Shown here in pieces: positions 55,975-64,000 of a DNA stretch of 64,000 nucleotides. The notes beneath the pieces are model-generated. The model was not told the origin of the DNA, did no database searches, and was given only the letters and a program-made list of their open reading frames with translations. Origin of the DNA: Pseudomonas sp. PSB18 (lineage in GTDB: Bacteria > Pseudomonadota > Gammaproteobacteria > Pseudomonadales > Pseudomonadaceae); the NCBI RefSeq assembly GCF_014596565.1, contig NZ_NOIN01000003.1:372001-436000 (forward strand). The letters run 5' to 3'. The position numbers and the translations under genes were made by a program. Position 1 is the first letter of the stretch; every line of letters begins with the position of its first letter.

Positions 55975-56068
55975 CGTGGCGAGGGAGCTTGCTCCCGCTG
56001 CGTTGCGCAGCAACCCTATCTTTAATGGGCGCTGCGCACCCAAGCGGGAGCAAGCTCCCTCGCCACAA
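55975..56068. repeat. Inverted repeat pair (TGGCGAGGGAGCTTGCTCCC type)
   Basis: CGTGGCGAGGGAGCTTGCTC and the inverse GGGAGCAAGCTCCCTCGCCA around a GC-rich spacer with GCTGCGTTGCGCAGC. This is a third REP family of the window. Confidence 0.8.
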
Positions 56069-56192
56069 GCGCCTTGTTACAACGATCCGGGCTTTCACCC
56101 TAAAGCCTGCCCCCAACAAGTCGATAACCCGATATCAAAAGCTGTTTTGGCGATCTCCACGTTCGCCCCACCTTTCTACACAGAAGGTTTTT

Positions 56193-57095
56193 ATGTCTTC
56201 CAACAAAGCCCGCGCAGATTCACTTTCGCTTCTGCTGTTTACCTTGCGCAGCGGCAAGCTGATGGCAATCAACCTGCTCAAGGTCAGCGAGATCATCCCC
56301 TGCCCGCCACTGACCAAACTGCCGGAGTCGCATCCACATGTGAAAGGCATCGCGACCCTGCGTGGCACATCGCTGTCGGTGATTGACCTGAGCCGTGCCA
56401 TCGGTGAGCGGCCGCTGGAAGATCCGGATGGCGGCTGCCTGATCGTCACCGATGTCAGCCGCTCCAAGCAGGGCCTGCATGTGCAGGCGGTGAGCAAGAT
56501 CGTCCATTGCCTGACCACCGACATCAAGCCGCCGCCTTACGGCTCCGGCGGTAACCGCGCATTCATCACCGGCGTGACGTCGGTGGACGGCACGCTGGTG
56601 CAGGTGCTGGACATCGAGAAGGTCATCCATGGCATCGCCCCGGCGCAGATCGAAACCGCGCCCACCGAACTGAGCATGGAAGATGCCGAAGTGCTAGGCA
56701 ACGCACGGATCCTGGTGGTCGATGACAGCCAGGTGGCGCTGCAACAATCGGTATACACCCTGCGCAACCTGGGCCTGCAATGCCACACCGCCCGCAGCGC
56801 CAAGGAAGCCATCGAATGCCTGTTGGACCTGCAAGGCACGGACAACCAGATCAACCTCATCGTCTCCGACATCGAAATGTCGGAGATGGACGGTTACGCC
56901 CTCACCCGCACCCTGCGGGAAACACCGGACTTCGCCCACCTCTACGTGTTGCTGCACACCTCGCTGGACAGCGCCATGAACAGTGAAAAGGCGCGGCTGG
57001 CCGGCGCCAATGGGGTACTGACCAAGTTTTCCTCGCCAGAGCTGACCAAATGCCTGATCACGGCGGCCAAGGCAGTGGCCGAGCAAGGCCACTGA
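56193..57095 (+). CDS. cheV: Chemotaxis coupling/response protein CheV
   Basis: A 300-residue protein with an N-terminal CheW domain (about 10-160, FTLRSGKLMAINLLKVSEII, SVIDLSRAIG) and a C-terminal receiver (about 172-295) with phospho-acceptor Asp in LIVSDIEMSEMDGY and Lys in TKFSSPE. CheV couples chemoreceptors to the CheA kinase and adapts by phosphorylation. The ATG at 56193 has AGAAGG upstream; longer frames have REP-coded leaders. Confidence 0.94.
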   Translation: MSSNKARADSLSLLLFTLRSGKLMAINLLKVSEIIPCPPLTKLPESHPHVKGIATLRGTSLSVIDLSRAIGERPLEDPDGGCLIVTDVSRSKQGLHVQAVSKIVHCLTTDIKPPPYGSGGNRAFITGVTSVDGTLVQVLDIEKVIHGIAPAQIETAPTELSMEDAEVLGNARILVVDDSQVALQQSVYTLRNLGLQCHTARSAKEAIECLLDLQGTDNQINLIVSDIEMSEMDGYALTRTLRETPDFAHLYVLLHTSLDSAMNSEKARLAGANGVLTKFSSPELTKCLITAAKAVAEQGH

Positions 57096-57189
57096 GTTGT
57101 ACCGATGACTTGCTCCTGCGTTCCGACGTGGGAGGGTCCGGCAACCTCAGGCATACTTTTGCCCTGACTTTCCGGAACGAGACATCCCG

Positions 57190-57516
57190 ATGAACATCCG
57201 CACATTGATTCTCCTTGGCTTCACTGCCCTGGCCTCCCAGGCCCAAGCCTCCAGCCCGGAGGCCTGGGCCGCCTACGACAAAGCCGTGCTGGCCAGCTGC
57301 ATCAAGGCCAGTGGCTTGAAGAACGCCGAGCCGGTGGGCACCGCCGCGCAATTCGACGACCGGGTCGGCTACACCGCGCTGTTGCTGCAAGGCCAATACC
57401 CGCAGAAACACATGAAAGGAGCGACCGGTACCGAACTGTGTCTCTACCGCAAGAAAACCAAGACGGCCCATGTGACCGAGTGGGACTCGATCCGCCCCGC
57501 CGCGACCGAGCAATGA
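57190..57516 (+). CDS. Small periplasmic protein of unknown function
   Basis: A 108-residue protein with a signal peptide (NIRTLILLGFTALASQAQA-SS) and a mature part with two cysteines (ASCIKASGL and ELCLYRKK) that could form a disulfide. Not recognised. It lies between cheV and the YkgJ gene on the same strand. Confidence 0.7.
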   Translation: MNIRTLILLGFTALASQAQASSPEAWAAYDKAVLASCIKASGLKNAEPVGTAAQFDDRVGYTALLLQGQYPQKHMKGATGTELCLYRKKTKTAHVTEWDSIRPAATEQ

Positions 57517-57593
57517 GTGGCGCATAACTTGCTTCGCGAGGCTCGTCACGGCGTTTTTCTGTCGCCGCCTTTCAGCTCTCGACCGGTCGCTCA

Positions 57594-58343
57594 ATGAATA
57601 TAACGTTTTCCTGCGTAGGCTGCGGCAAATGCTGCTCTGGCCACCACGTTCCCCTGACCCTCGACGAAGCCCGGATGTGGGCAAGCGACGGCGGTCAGGT
57701 CATCGTCCTGGTGGAAGCCTTCCTGCCCAATGGCCTCGGCCTGCCGGCGGCGCAACGCGAGCATGCCGAACGCCGCTCCGTGAAGGTCCGGAGCGGGTGC
57801 ACCGATGCCTTCGTGGCGATCACCTTCGCCGCTTATAACCCCGGCCGTTGCCACAATCTCGACGAAGAAAACCTGTGCCGCATCTACGAACGCAGGCCGC
57901 TGGTGTGTCGGATCTATCCGATGGAAATCAACCCGCATATCCCGCTCAATATCGCGGCCAAGGACTGCCCCCCGGAATCCTGGGAAACCGGTCCGCAATT
58001 GATCGTCGGCGGGAAACTGGTTGATAAAGAACTGGCCGAGCTGATCGAACGCTCGCGCCAGGCTGATCGTGAGGAGATCGCGATCAAGGAGCGCATCTGT
58101 GCGGCCCTGGGCATCCGCACCACTGCGCTGAAAGGCGACGGGTTTGCCGCCTATCTGCCAGACATGACAGCGTTCGCGGCGGCCATCGATCAGGTGCGCT
58201 TGCGGCCAACTGAGTCGGAAACCGGTGAATGGCAGTTCCATCTGTCCGGGGATGACGTCGCCCGCGAGGTCACGGCCGGTGGCGCACGAGTGGTGACTGG
58301 AGCAGCCCCCGATTGCGCGTTCATTTCGCTGCGGGTGGCCTAG
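57594..58343 (+). CDS. YkgJ-family cysteine-cluster protein
   Basis: A 249-residue protein with the N-terminal zinc- or iron-sulfur-type CVGCGKCCSGHHVPL cluster and further cysteines in PGRCHNLDEENLCRIYERRP and LVCRIYPM. Family members are putative metal-chelating proteins of unsettled role. A REP pair follows. Confidence 0.82.
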   Translation: MNITFSCVGCGKCCSGHHVPLTLDEARMWASDGGQVIVLVEAFLPNGLGLPAAQREHAERRSVKVRSGCTDAFVAITFAAYNPGRCHNLDEENLCRIYERRPLVCRIYPMEINPHIPLNIAAKDCPPESWETGPQLIVGGKLVDKELAELIERSRQADREEIAIKERICAALGIRTTALKGDGFAAYLPDMTAFAAAIDQVRLRPTESETGEWQFHLSGDDVAREVTAGGARVVTGAAPDCAFISLRVA

Positions 58344-58360
58344 GGGCAACACAAGTCCCT

Positions 58361-58452
58361 TTGTGGGAGCGAGCCTGCTCGCGATAGCGGTATGTCAGTC
58401 AACATCAACGCTGGCTGAACCGCCGCCATCGCGAGCAGGCTCGCTCCCACAG
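58361..58452. repeat. REP inverted pair
   Basis: TTGTGGGAGCGAGCCTGCTC and its inverted copy, between the YkgJ and 2-hydroxyacid dehydrogenase genes. Confidence 0.85.
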
Positions 58453-58546
58453 GTCATTCCACTTCATAACCTGCACTCCCCTCTCGCCTAACCCTCGCAG
58501 AGAATGTTAGCGTGCTTGGTATTGCCTCCAAGACGAGCCTTGCACG

Positions 58547-59518
58547 ATGAAAAAAACCGTACTTGCCTTCAGCCGTATCACGCCCCAGATGGTCGAGCGC
58601 CTACAACAGGACTTCGACGTGATCGTGCCGAACCCATCGAAGGGCGACATCAACGCACAGTTCAACGAAGCTTTGCCCCATGCCCACGGCCTGATCGGTG
58701 TCGGCCGCAAACTCGGTCGCGAGCAACTGCAAGGCGCCGCGAACCTGCAGGTGGTCGCCAGTGTGTCGGTGGGTTACGACAACTACGACCTGGCCTACTT
58801 CAATGAACGCGGGATCATGCTCACCAACACCCCCGACGTGCTCACCGAAAGCACCGCCGACCTGGCCTTCGCCCTGCTGATGAGCAGTGCCCGTCGCGTA
58901 GCGGAACTGGATGCCTGGACCAAGGCCGGGCAATGGCAGGCGACGGTGGGACCGCAACTGTTTGGCAGCGACGTGCACGGCAAGACCCTGGGCATCGTCG
59001 GCATGGGCAACATCGGCGCGGCCATTGCCCGGCGTGGCCGGTTGGGGTTCAACATGCCGATCCTGTACAGCGGCAACAGCCGCAAGACCGAACTGGAACA
59101 CCAGCTGGGCGCGCAGTTTCGAGAGTTGGACCAGTTGTTGGCCGAAGCGGACTTCGTCTGCCTCGTCGTGCCCCTGAGTGAAAAGACCCGCCACCTGATC
59201 GGACAGCGGGAACTGGCGTTGATGAAGCCAAGCGCAATCCTGGTCAACATCTCCCGCGGCCCGGTGGTGGATGAGCCGGCGTTGATCGAGGCCTTGCAGA
59301 ACAACCGCATCCGCGGCGCCGGCCTGGACGTCTACGAGAAGGAGCCGTTGGCCGAATCGCCGCTGTTCCAGCTGAAGAACGCCGTCACCCTGCCGCACAT
59401 CGGCTCGGCCACCCACGAAACCCGTGAAGCCATGGCCAATCTCGCGGTGGATAATTTGCGCAGTGCGCTGTTGGGTGAACGGCCGCAGAACCTGGTCAAC
59501 CCGCAAGTCTGGAAGTAG
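58547..59518 (+). CDS. D-2-hydroxyacid dehydrogenase (GhrB/TkrA-like)
   Basis: A 323-residue NAD(P)-dependent dehydrogenase. The Rossmann motif is GIVGMGNIGAAIARRG (about 143-158). Catalytic residues are the Arg in ILVNISRGPVVDE, the Glu in AGLDVYEKEPL, and the His in LPHIGSATHET. It resembles glyoxylate/hydroxypyruvate or 2-ketogluconate reductases; the substrate is not settled by sequence. Confidence 0.9.
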   Translation: MKKTVLAFSRITPQMVERLQQDFDVIVPNPSKGDINAQFNEALPHAHGLIGVGRKLGREQLQGAANLQVVASVSVGYDNYDLAYFNERGIMLTNTPDVLTESTADLAFALLMSSARRVAELDAWTKAGQWQATVGPQLFGSDVHGKTLGIVGMGNIGAAIARRGRLGFNMPILYSGNSRKTELEHQLGAQFRELDQLLAEADFVCLVVPLSEKTRHLIGQRELALMKPSAILVNISRGPVVDEPALIEALQNNRIRGAGLDVYEKEPLAESPLFQLKNAVTLPHIGSATHETREAMANLAVDNLRSALLGERPQNLVNPQVWK

Positions 59519-59546
59519 AAGCCGGCGCCGCATCCCATCGCCCCGC

Positions 59547-59637
59547 TTTGTGGGAGCACGGCTTGCCCGCGAAACGAACGCCTCGGCTTCTGACAGAGCG
59601 CGTCGCTTTCATCGCGGGCAAGCCTTGCTCCCACAAA
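59547..59637. repeat. Inverted repeat pair (GTGGGAGCACGGCTTGCCCGCGAA type)
   Basis: TTTGTGGGAGCACGGCTTGC and the inverse GCGGGCAAGCCTTGCTCCCA. A fourth REP variant. Its right arm codes the end of the DMT transporter gene. Confidence 0.8.
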
Positions 59638-60526
59638 GTGCGACACCGGGCGCCGCTGGGCGAGGCTTACGAAACACCAGCACGTTCCCCAGCATCACCA
59701 ATACCAGCCCGGCCAGCGCCGGCGCCGTCCAGTGGTAGCCTTCGACAAACGCCGAGACATTCAACGCCACCACCGGGAACAGGACCGTGCAATACGCCGC
59801 CCGCTCCGGCCCCATGCGCCCCACCAGCGTCAGGTAAGCGGTAAAGCCGATTACCGAGCCTGGGATTACCAGGTACAGCAGCGAACCGATGTAGCGCAGG
59901 TTCCATTCCATATCGAAAGCAATCCCGTTGAACAGGCACCACCCCGCCAGCATCGTCGCGCCGTAGGCCATGCCCCAGGCATTGGTGGTCAGCGGCTTGA
60001 GCCCGGCCTTTTGTTGCAGGCTCGAGAGCATATTGCCCGCCGAAAAACACAACGTGCCCAGCAATGCCAACGCCAATCCGAGCAGCGTCTGCGGGCTCGC
60101 ATGATGACCGGCCAATTCCGGCCAGAACAACAGCCCCAGCCCCGACAACCCCAACGCACCGCCCAACAGCACGTTACGGGCGATCCGCTGACCGAAGAAC
60201 ACGCGGGCATTGAGGGCATTCCACAACGTGGCTGTGGAGAACACCACCGCCACCAGGCCGCTGGGGATCCACTGGCTGGCCGTGAGGAAACACATGAAAT
60301 TGATGCAGAACAGGCACAGCCCCTGGGCCAGGCAGATCAAATGGCCACGCCGGTTCATCACCTGCAGGCGCCGACTGAGCAGGAGCATTGCGAACAGGAT
60401 CAGGGCCGCGAGACCGAAGCGATAGACAATCGATACCGGGATGGCGACGACCCCCAATTGCAGTTTCAATGCAATCCAGGTGGTGCCCCAGATGAGTACG
60501 GTAAGCAGGTATAGCGAGAGGTTCAT
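59609..60526 (-). CDS. DMT-superfamily exporter (EamA)
   Basis: A 305-residue transporter with ten membrane helices in two EamA repeats (WGTTWIALKLQLGVVAIPVS; LVAVVFSTATLWNALNARVF; second half VIPGSVIGFTAYLTLVGRMG). It probably exports metabolites such as amino acids. The last ten residues (ALCGSKACPR) are encoded by a REP arm, so the natural stop was replaced or extended by the repeat. The ATG at 60526 has AGGAG upstream. Divergent from an AraC gene. Confidence 0.88.
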   Translation of the reverse strand: MNLSLYLLTVLIWGTTWIALKLQLGVVAIPVSIVYRFGLAALILFAMLLLSRRLQVMNRRGHLICLAQGLCLFCINFMCFLTASQWIPSGLVAVVFSTATLWNALNARVFFGQRIARNVLLGGALGLSGLGLLFWPELAGHHASPQTLLGLALALLGTLCFSAGNMLSSLQQKAGLKPLTTNAWGMAYGATMLAGWCLFNGIAFDMEWNLRYIGSLLYLVIPGSVIGFTAYLTLVGRMGPERAAYCTVLFPVVALNVSAFVEGYHWTAPALAGLVLVMLGNVLVFRKPRPAAPGVALCGSKACPR

Positions 60527-60665
60527 GGTGACGGCTCCTGACAATGGCGTTCAGTGTCACGCCGCCACCCACCGGGCACTTGCGTAAACTTGCGGTTTTG
60601 TCGGCGTGCAGGCTGGCACGGATCGTCCAACGGAGTAGGATGCAAGGCGTTGGAGATAACCGATC

Positions 60666-61541
60666 ATGCCCACACTGCAAACCCTGCAAGTCTTCCAAGC
60701 CCTCAACAGCTCGCCCAACGCCCGTCTGGAGCACAGTGCCGAGCTCGGTGATGGCATGGCGGCCGCTTTGTGGAGCAATCATCATGATGCTCGGCACTAC
60801 GAGGCCCCGACCCACCACACGCTGTCCTGCTACATCGCCGGCGGCACCGGTACCTTTCGTCGCGAACGGCCCGACACGCTCGGGGCCCCCGACAAACTCT
60901 GCGTCCTGCCGGCGGGCCACGAGTCGGCCTGGGTCATCAACGGCGACATTCGTCTCGCCCACCTGTATTTCAGCGCCGAACAATTCGCCCTCGGTTGCGT
61001 CACGCTACTGGATCGCGAGCCCCGGCAAGTGCAACTGCGCGAGGCGACGTTCCTCGACGACGAGCAACAGGCGCAACGCTTTCGCCAGTTGATCGCCCTG
61101 AACTGGGACGAACCCGGCGAGCGCCTGCTGACCACCAGCCTGGCCCACGAACTGCTCAATCACCTGCTGCTCAGCCAGGTCGGCCAGCGCCAGGACCTGC
61201 GCCTCAAAGGCGGGCTGGCTGCGCATCAGCGCCGATTGCTGGTGGACTACATCGACAGCCATCTGGCCGAGGCCATCAGCCTCGGGCAACTGGCGGCGCT
61301 GTGTGCGCTGTCCGAATACCACTTTGCCCGGATGTTCCGCGAAAGCTTTGGACTGCCCCCCCACCAATACGTGTTGGCGAGACGCCTGGCACAGGCGCGG
61401 CACCTGCTGCGCAACACCTCACAACCGCTGGGCGACGTGGCACTGGCTTGCGGGTTCGCCAGCGCCAGTCACTTCACCCACCGTTTCCGCCAGGCATTGG
61501 GGGCAACGCCTGGGGAGTATCGGCAGGCCTTCTTGCGCTGA
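60666..61541 (+). CDS. AraC-family transcriptional regulator
   Basis: A 291-residue regulator with an N-terminal cupin-like sensing domain (about 1-170) and a C-terminal AraC HTH (AISLGQLAALCALSEYHFAR, MFRESFGLPPHQYVLARRLA, DVALACGFASASHFTHRFRQ). It is divergent from the DMT exporter gene and probably controls it. Confidence 0.9.
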   Translation: MPTLQTLQVFQALNSSPNARLEHSAELGDGMAAALWSNHHDARHYEAPTHHTLSCYIAGGTGTFRRERPDTLGAPDKLCVLPAGHESAWVINGDIRLAHLYFSAEQFALGCVTLLDREPRQVQLREATFLDDEQQAQRFRQLIALNWDEPGERLLTTSLAHELLNHLLLSQVGQRQDLRLKGGLAAHQRRLLVDYIDSHLAEAISLGQLAALCALSEYHFARMFRESFGLPPHQYVLARRLAQARHLLRNTSQPLGDVALACGFASASHFTHRFRQALGATPGEYRQAFLR

Positions 61542-61554
61542 TAGCGGGTAAACG

Positions 61555-61583
61555 AAACGGGCCTGCTATTGCAGGCCCGTTTT
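61555..61583. terminator. Bidirectional terminator
   Basis: AAACGGGCCTGC-TATT-GCAGGCCCGTTTT: a strong stem with A and T runs on either side, between the converging AraC and HPF-like genes. Confidence 0.85.
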
Positions 61584-61610
61584 CAGTTGGGATTAAAGAT
61601 GAACGAGGTT

Positions 61611-62018
61611 TCAGCCGTGACGGGTGGCCCGCTCGTTCTCCAGGAATTCTTCTTCCAGCATCGCATCGGCCAGGGCCACGGATTCGGTCTGGACCACTGT
61701 GGCGCGTTTGCCACGCAGCTTGCCGAACAGGTGTTCCAGGGCATTCTCCAACTTCGTTGCCGCGCCCTCGATCGCTGCCTCCAGCGAACCGGCCTTGTGT
61801 GTCACGGAAATCGGTTGATGGCCCTTTGGCCGGGCTTCGATCTGGCAGCGCAGATCATGGGGACCAGGCTTGGCGCCGTTCTCATCCCCCAGATGGACCT
61901 CGACCCGTGTCAGGTCTTCCTCATAACGTTCGAGCGTGCTTTCGATGGTAGTACGTACCCACTCCTCCAGTCGGATGCTGCTTTGAATATGGTTATCGCT
62001 GTTGACTTGGATTTGCAT
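61611..62018 (-). CDS. HPF/RaiA-family ribosome-associated protein
   Basis: A 135-residue protein of the ribosome hibernation factor fold. It opens MQIQVNSDNHIQSSIRLEEW, then TRVEVHLGDENGAKPGPHDL, with AAIEGAATKLENALEHLFGK near the end. It should bind the ribosome decoding centre and stabilise idle ribosomes. A second, longer acidic tail (LADAMLEEEFLENERATRHG) is of unclear use. It is a solitary gene. Confidence 0.8.
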   Translation of the reverse strand: MQIQVNSDNHIQSSIRLEEWVRTTIESTLERYEEDLTRVEVHLGDENGAKPGPHDLRCQIEARPKGHQPISVTHKAGSLEAAIEGAATKLENALEHLFGKLRGKRATVVQTESVALADAMLEEEFLENERATRHG

Positions 62019-62504
62019 AGTTCATCCCTTATTTCGGCTAGCTCGCCAGGGGCCTGTCGACGTTGGCGTAACGGCCCCTTGAGTACAGAGTCGGGCTGCC
62101 CGAGGAACAATTCAAGCCCTTCAAAAAGATAAATATTCATTTGCAAATAAAGCCGGACAACGGGCAAAAGCGCTGTTAATGTCGGGAGTTTCCTCGCCCC
62201 CGCCATCCTTCGCAATTTTGCGCCCCGCCCCGCACCGTCAACGAACATCCCGCCCCGAAACGGGCAGCCCCGGGGTCCCGTTCCAGAGCGTCGCGAGCTA
62301 TCTCGCCGCGAACATTGACCGACGTTTTTTCCGGCATGCCCCTTGCTATCGTCTTGTTGCAGCGGTCGCAGGCGGCCCTCAGCTGATGGTTGCTTGCACC
62401 CAGCGATGGAACACGATCATGGAATGGCCGGTGGTCCGGTATTGCGAACTAATCCCGATCACGGCCGGTCAACAACTGCACGTTCAATCAGGCGGTGACG
62501 CATC
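62019..62504. other. Intergenic region without recognised gene
   Basis: 486 bases between divergent HPF-like and DUF3509 genes. An open frame covers much of it on the plus strand but has no recognisable product. Promoters for both flanking genes should lie here; no clear motif was seen. Confidence 0.5.
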
Positions 62505-62816
62505 ATGGACAACCCTTTTCAGATCATTACCGACGCTTTTGCGCCGCAATATCAAATCAACCTGAGCATCCAGGGCCTCGACGGCAGCATCATGCTGACC
62601 CTGTCCAGGGCCGGACGGATCGTCGCCAAGCGCATGATCAGCGCCCAGCAGCGCAACGACCCGGAACGGCTCAAGCGCCTGGTGCAAAGCATTCAGTTCG
62701 GCATTGCCATCGAGCAGGGTCACAGCGCCGTGGCGATCCTCGAAGCCATGACCGGCGGTGACAACGTCAAGCTGCCACCACCGCGCCCGCAAGGCCCGGC
62801 CTCGGCCAGTCTTTAG
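62505..62816 (+). CDS. DUF3509 domain protein
   Basis: A 103-residue protein of the DUF3509 family, found mainly in Pseudomonas (FQIITDAFAPQYQINLSIQG, MLTLSRAGRIVAKRMISAQQ, QFGIAIEQGHSAVAILEAMT). Function unknown. The end overlaps the psiE end by four bases. Confidence 0.82.
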   Translation: MDNPFQIITDAFAPQYQINLSIQGLDGSIMLTLSRAGRIVAKRMISAQQRNDPERLKRLVQSIQFGIAIEQGHSAVAILEAMTGGDNVKLPPPRPQGPASASL

Positions 62817-63313
62817 ATTTCTCCCTTTTCTATTTCCGCATGCTCGCTGGAACCCGCGCCGACCTTACGGTGCGGGTGCTCGATCTTCACCGATGGGAAC
62901 TGCGACGACGCGTAGCGCACCACCAGAATCGAGAACGCCAGCAGCAGGATCCCACCGCACAGGTAGATGATCCCCAGGTCCGGCGGGCTGTGGTGGGAAA
63001 CGTTGGAGATCAGCAGGCGGGTCAATGCCGTGATGGCTACGTAGATCAGAAACCGTACCGGCATGTGGTTGGTCTTGAAGTAGATCCCGACCATCGCGCC
63101 CAATTCCAGATAGATGAACAGCAGCAGGATATCGTCGATCTTGATATGCCCTGCCTCGATCATCTGCAAAAACTCCATGACCGCCGCCCATGCGGTCACC
63201 GCCCCGATGGCGAACAGCGCCAGGTAGTGGAACGTCTCGACGAACAGGTTGCCCAGGGACTCGGCCAACTGATGGACATTCTGGCGCAGGTTCTCGGCCC
63301 AGTTGATTTTCAC
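62813..63313 (-). CDS. psiE: Phosphate-starvation-inducible PsiE family protein
   Basis: A 166-residue inner-membrane protein with four helices (HYLALFAIGAVTAWAAVMEF, then LLLFIYLELGAMVGIYF, RFLIYVAITALTRLLI, LAFSILVVRYASSQ). PsiE proteins are induced by phosphate limitation in E. coli; their role is unknown. The start is a GTG with AAGGAAA about ten bases upstream. Confidence 0.85.
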   Translation of the reverse strand: MKINWAENLRQNVHQLAESLGNLFVETFHYLALFAIGAVTAWAAVMEFLQMIEAGHIKIDDILLLFIYLELGAMVGIYFKTNHMPVRFLIYVAITALTRLLISNVSHHSPPDLGIIYLCGGILLLAFSILVVRYASSQFPSVKIEHPHRKVGAGSSEHAEIEKGEI

Positions 63314-63687
63314 GATGCGGTTTCCTTAGGTCGACTCGACCGAATGATGCGGGTTGGACGTGACGGTTGTTCTGCATGCAGAAAAAAGGCCAGCGGCGGT
63401 AACTGAGATGGCGAAAGGCCGGCAACCGACACGTCCAATGCGAGCCAACCGCACGCCCACGACAAATACCGAAACCGGTCTACATTAAAAAGCCACTACC
63501 CAAAGCGAAAGGATTCGCTTATTCTCCAACCTGTATATAAATACAGTATTCGTAACAAATCGGTTTAAAGATGCGCAAGACGGAACCATCCGTCGTGCTC
63601 CGAAGCCGTGATGCTTGGATTTTTATAGATTCCGCGGCCTGGCTTCCCAGGCTTGCGGCAGACACGCAAACAAACGAGAGGCCAGCC
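63314..63687. other. Gap between psiE and yebG with LexA box and long leader
   Basis: No gene supported apart from the LexA box at 63531-63546 and the yebG leader. Short inverted repeats occur in the leader (ACGGA-N4-TCCGT near 63581; GCCTGG-N4-CCAGGC near 63640). An in-frame ATG at 63571 could give yebG a 39-residue N-terminal extension without family likeness. Confidence 0.6.
63531..63546 (+). promoter_or_regulatory. LexA (SOS) box of yebG
   Basis: CTGTATATAAATACAG matches the CTG-N10-CAG LexA operator with an A/T-rich core. It precedes yebG by about 140 bases and predicts DNA-damage induction. Confidence 0.85.
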
Positions 63688-63951
63688 ATGGCTGTTGAGA
63701 TTCTGTACCGCAGTACACGTGATTTGGAGACTACGTTTTTGGACCGTAAGCTCGCTGATGCCCATGACCAGATGCTTGAACTGGCGGAGGTGCTGACCAC
63801 TGTTCTGATGAAGAATGTGCAAGGCCTGGATGAAAAACAGGCTGAGGATGCGAGCATCTTCATGGCAAAAAACAGAGCGGCGTTTGCAGCAGCCTTCAAA
63901 AGCAACGCGGCCGCCCTCGGGGAACTTCTGGGTTCCGAAGGAAGCGAGTGA
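63688..63951 (+). CDS. yebG: SOS-induced protein YebG
   Basis: An 87-residue protein starting MAVEILYRSTRDLETTFLDR, with KLADAHDQMLELAEVLTTVL as in E. coli YebG. YebG is induced by LexA-controlled SOS response; its biochemical role is unclear. The ATG at 63688 matches the family start. Confidence 0.85.
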   Translation: MAVEILYRSTRDLETTFLDRKLADAHDQMLELAEVLTTVLMKNVQGLDEKQAEDASIFMAKNRAAFAAAFKSNAAALGELLGSEGSE

Positions 63952-64000
63952 GCCTGCTATATCGGCTCGACGGCGTGGCGACTCAATAGTAACGGCGCGG

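Noticed and set aside
62179..62565. A 128-codon open frame before DUF3509
   Set aside because: Overlaps the DUF3509 start in another frame, has no domain and no plausible start signal.

Overview
The window looks like a chromosomal segment of a Pseudomonas of the P. fluorescens group. The base composition is high in G+C, and several families are typical of the genus (DUF2790, DUF3509, the Rof-like protein, CheV, norR/hmp, cyoABCDE next to dsbB). Many short palindromic REP elements, mostly as inverted pairs, sit in the gaps. No tRNA, rRNA, insertion sequence, prophage or CRISPR array was seen. Nearly all sequence is explained by protein genes on both strands; the long open frames opposite them are G+C-driven shadows.

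Layout. 40-2446: an XRE-cupin regulator faces a class II aldolase gene and a DapA-like aldolase/lyase gene, with a clear palindrome between them. 2542-3898: a Rof-like protein, a DUF2442 protein with a remnant of its usual partner, and a repeat-rich gap. 3899-10592: a PAS-GGDEF protein, then a three-gene unit read leftward (receiver-AraC regulator, 7TMR-DISM hybrid histidine kinase, TonB-dependent receptor). 10951-13397: an SDR and a SnoaL-like gene facing a LysR gene. 13449-16164: a YopT/AvrPphB-like (C58) cysteine protease, an unknown protein resembling uracil-DNA glycosylases, mug and a TetR gene. 16423-22561: an EmrAB-type efflux operon with its own outer-membrane channel and an aldo/keto reductase, then a LysR gene. 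22613-23984: DUF2790, DUF4256 and a gene broken by two frameshifts.

24236-30581 is the most unusual locus: a MACPF (perforin-like) protein and a companion of unknown type face a 1098-residue XRE/cyclase-like/AAA/TPR regulator, with three 8-bp direct repeats spaced exactly 11 bp apart between them. 30794-35032: DUF488, then a basic amino acid/diamine antiporter and its PLP decarboxylase. 35079-37465: a PH-domain protein, a lipoprotein, and a type VI amidase effector (Tae4) overlapping a two-helix membrane protein that is a candidate immunity protein. 37642-45594: a solitary TRAP binding protein, a PhoD-like phosphatase, an OmpA-type lipoprotein, an ArgD-like aminotransferase facing a LysR gene, DUF72 and an unknown protein.

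45718-46554: a HigBA-type toxin-antitoxin pair lying between two near-identical copies of one terminator. 46571-51417: cytochrome bo3 oxidase operon cyoABCDE, then dsbB. 53054-55942: flavohemoglobin hmp facing norR, with NorR-type sites and a sigma-54-like promoter between them. 56193-63951: cheV, a small periplasmic protein, a YkgJ cysteine-cluster protein, a 2-hydroxyacid dehydrogenase, a DMT exporter facing an AraC gene, an HPF/RaiA-like protein, DUF3509, psiE, and the SOS gene yebG behind a LexA box.

Roles come from motifs and remembered family knowledge only; no database search was possible.
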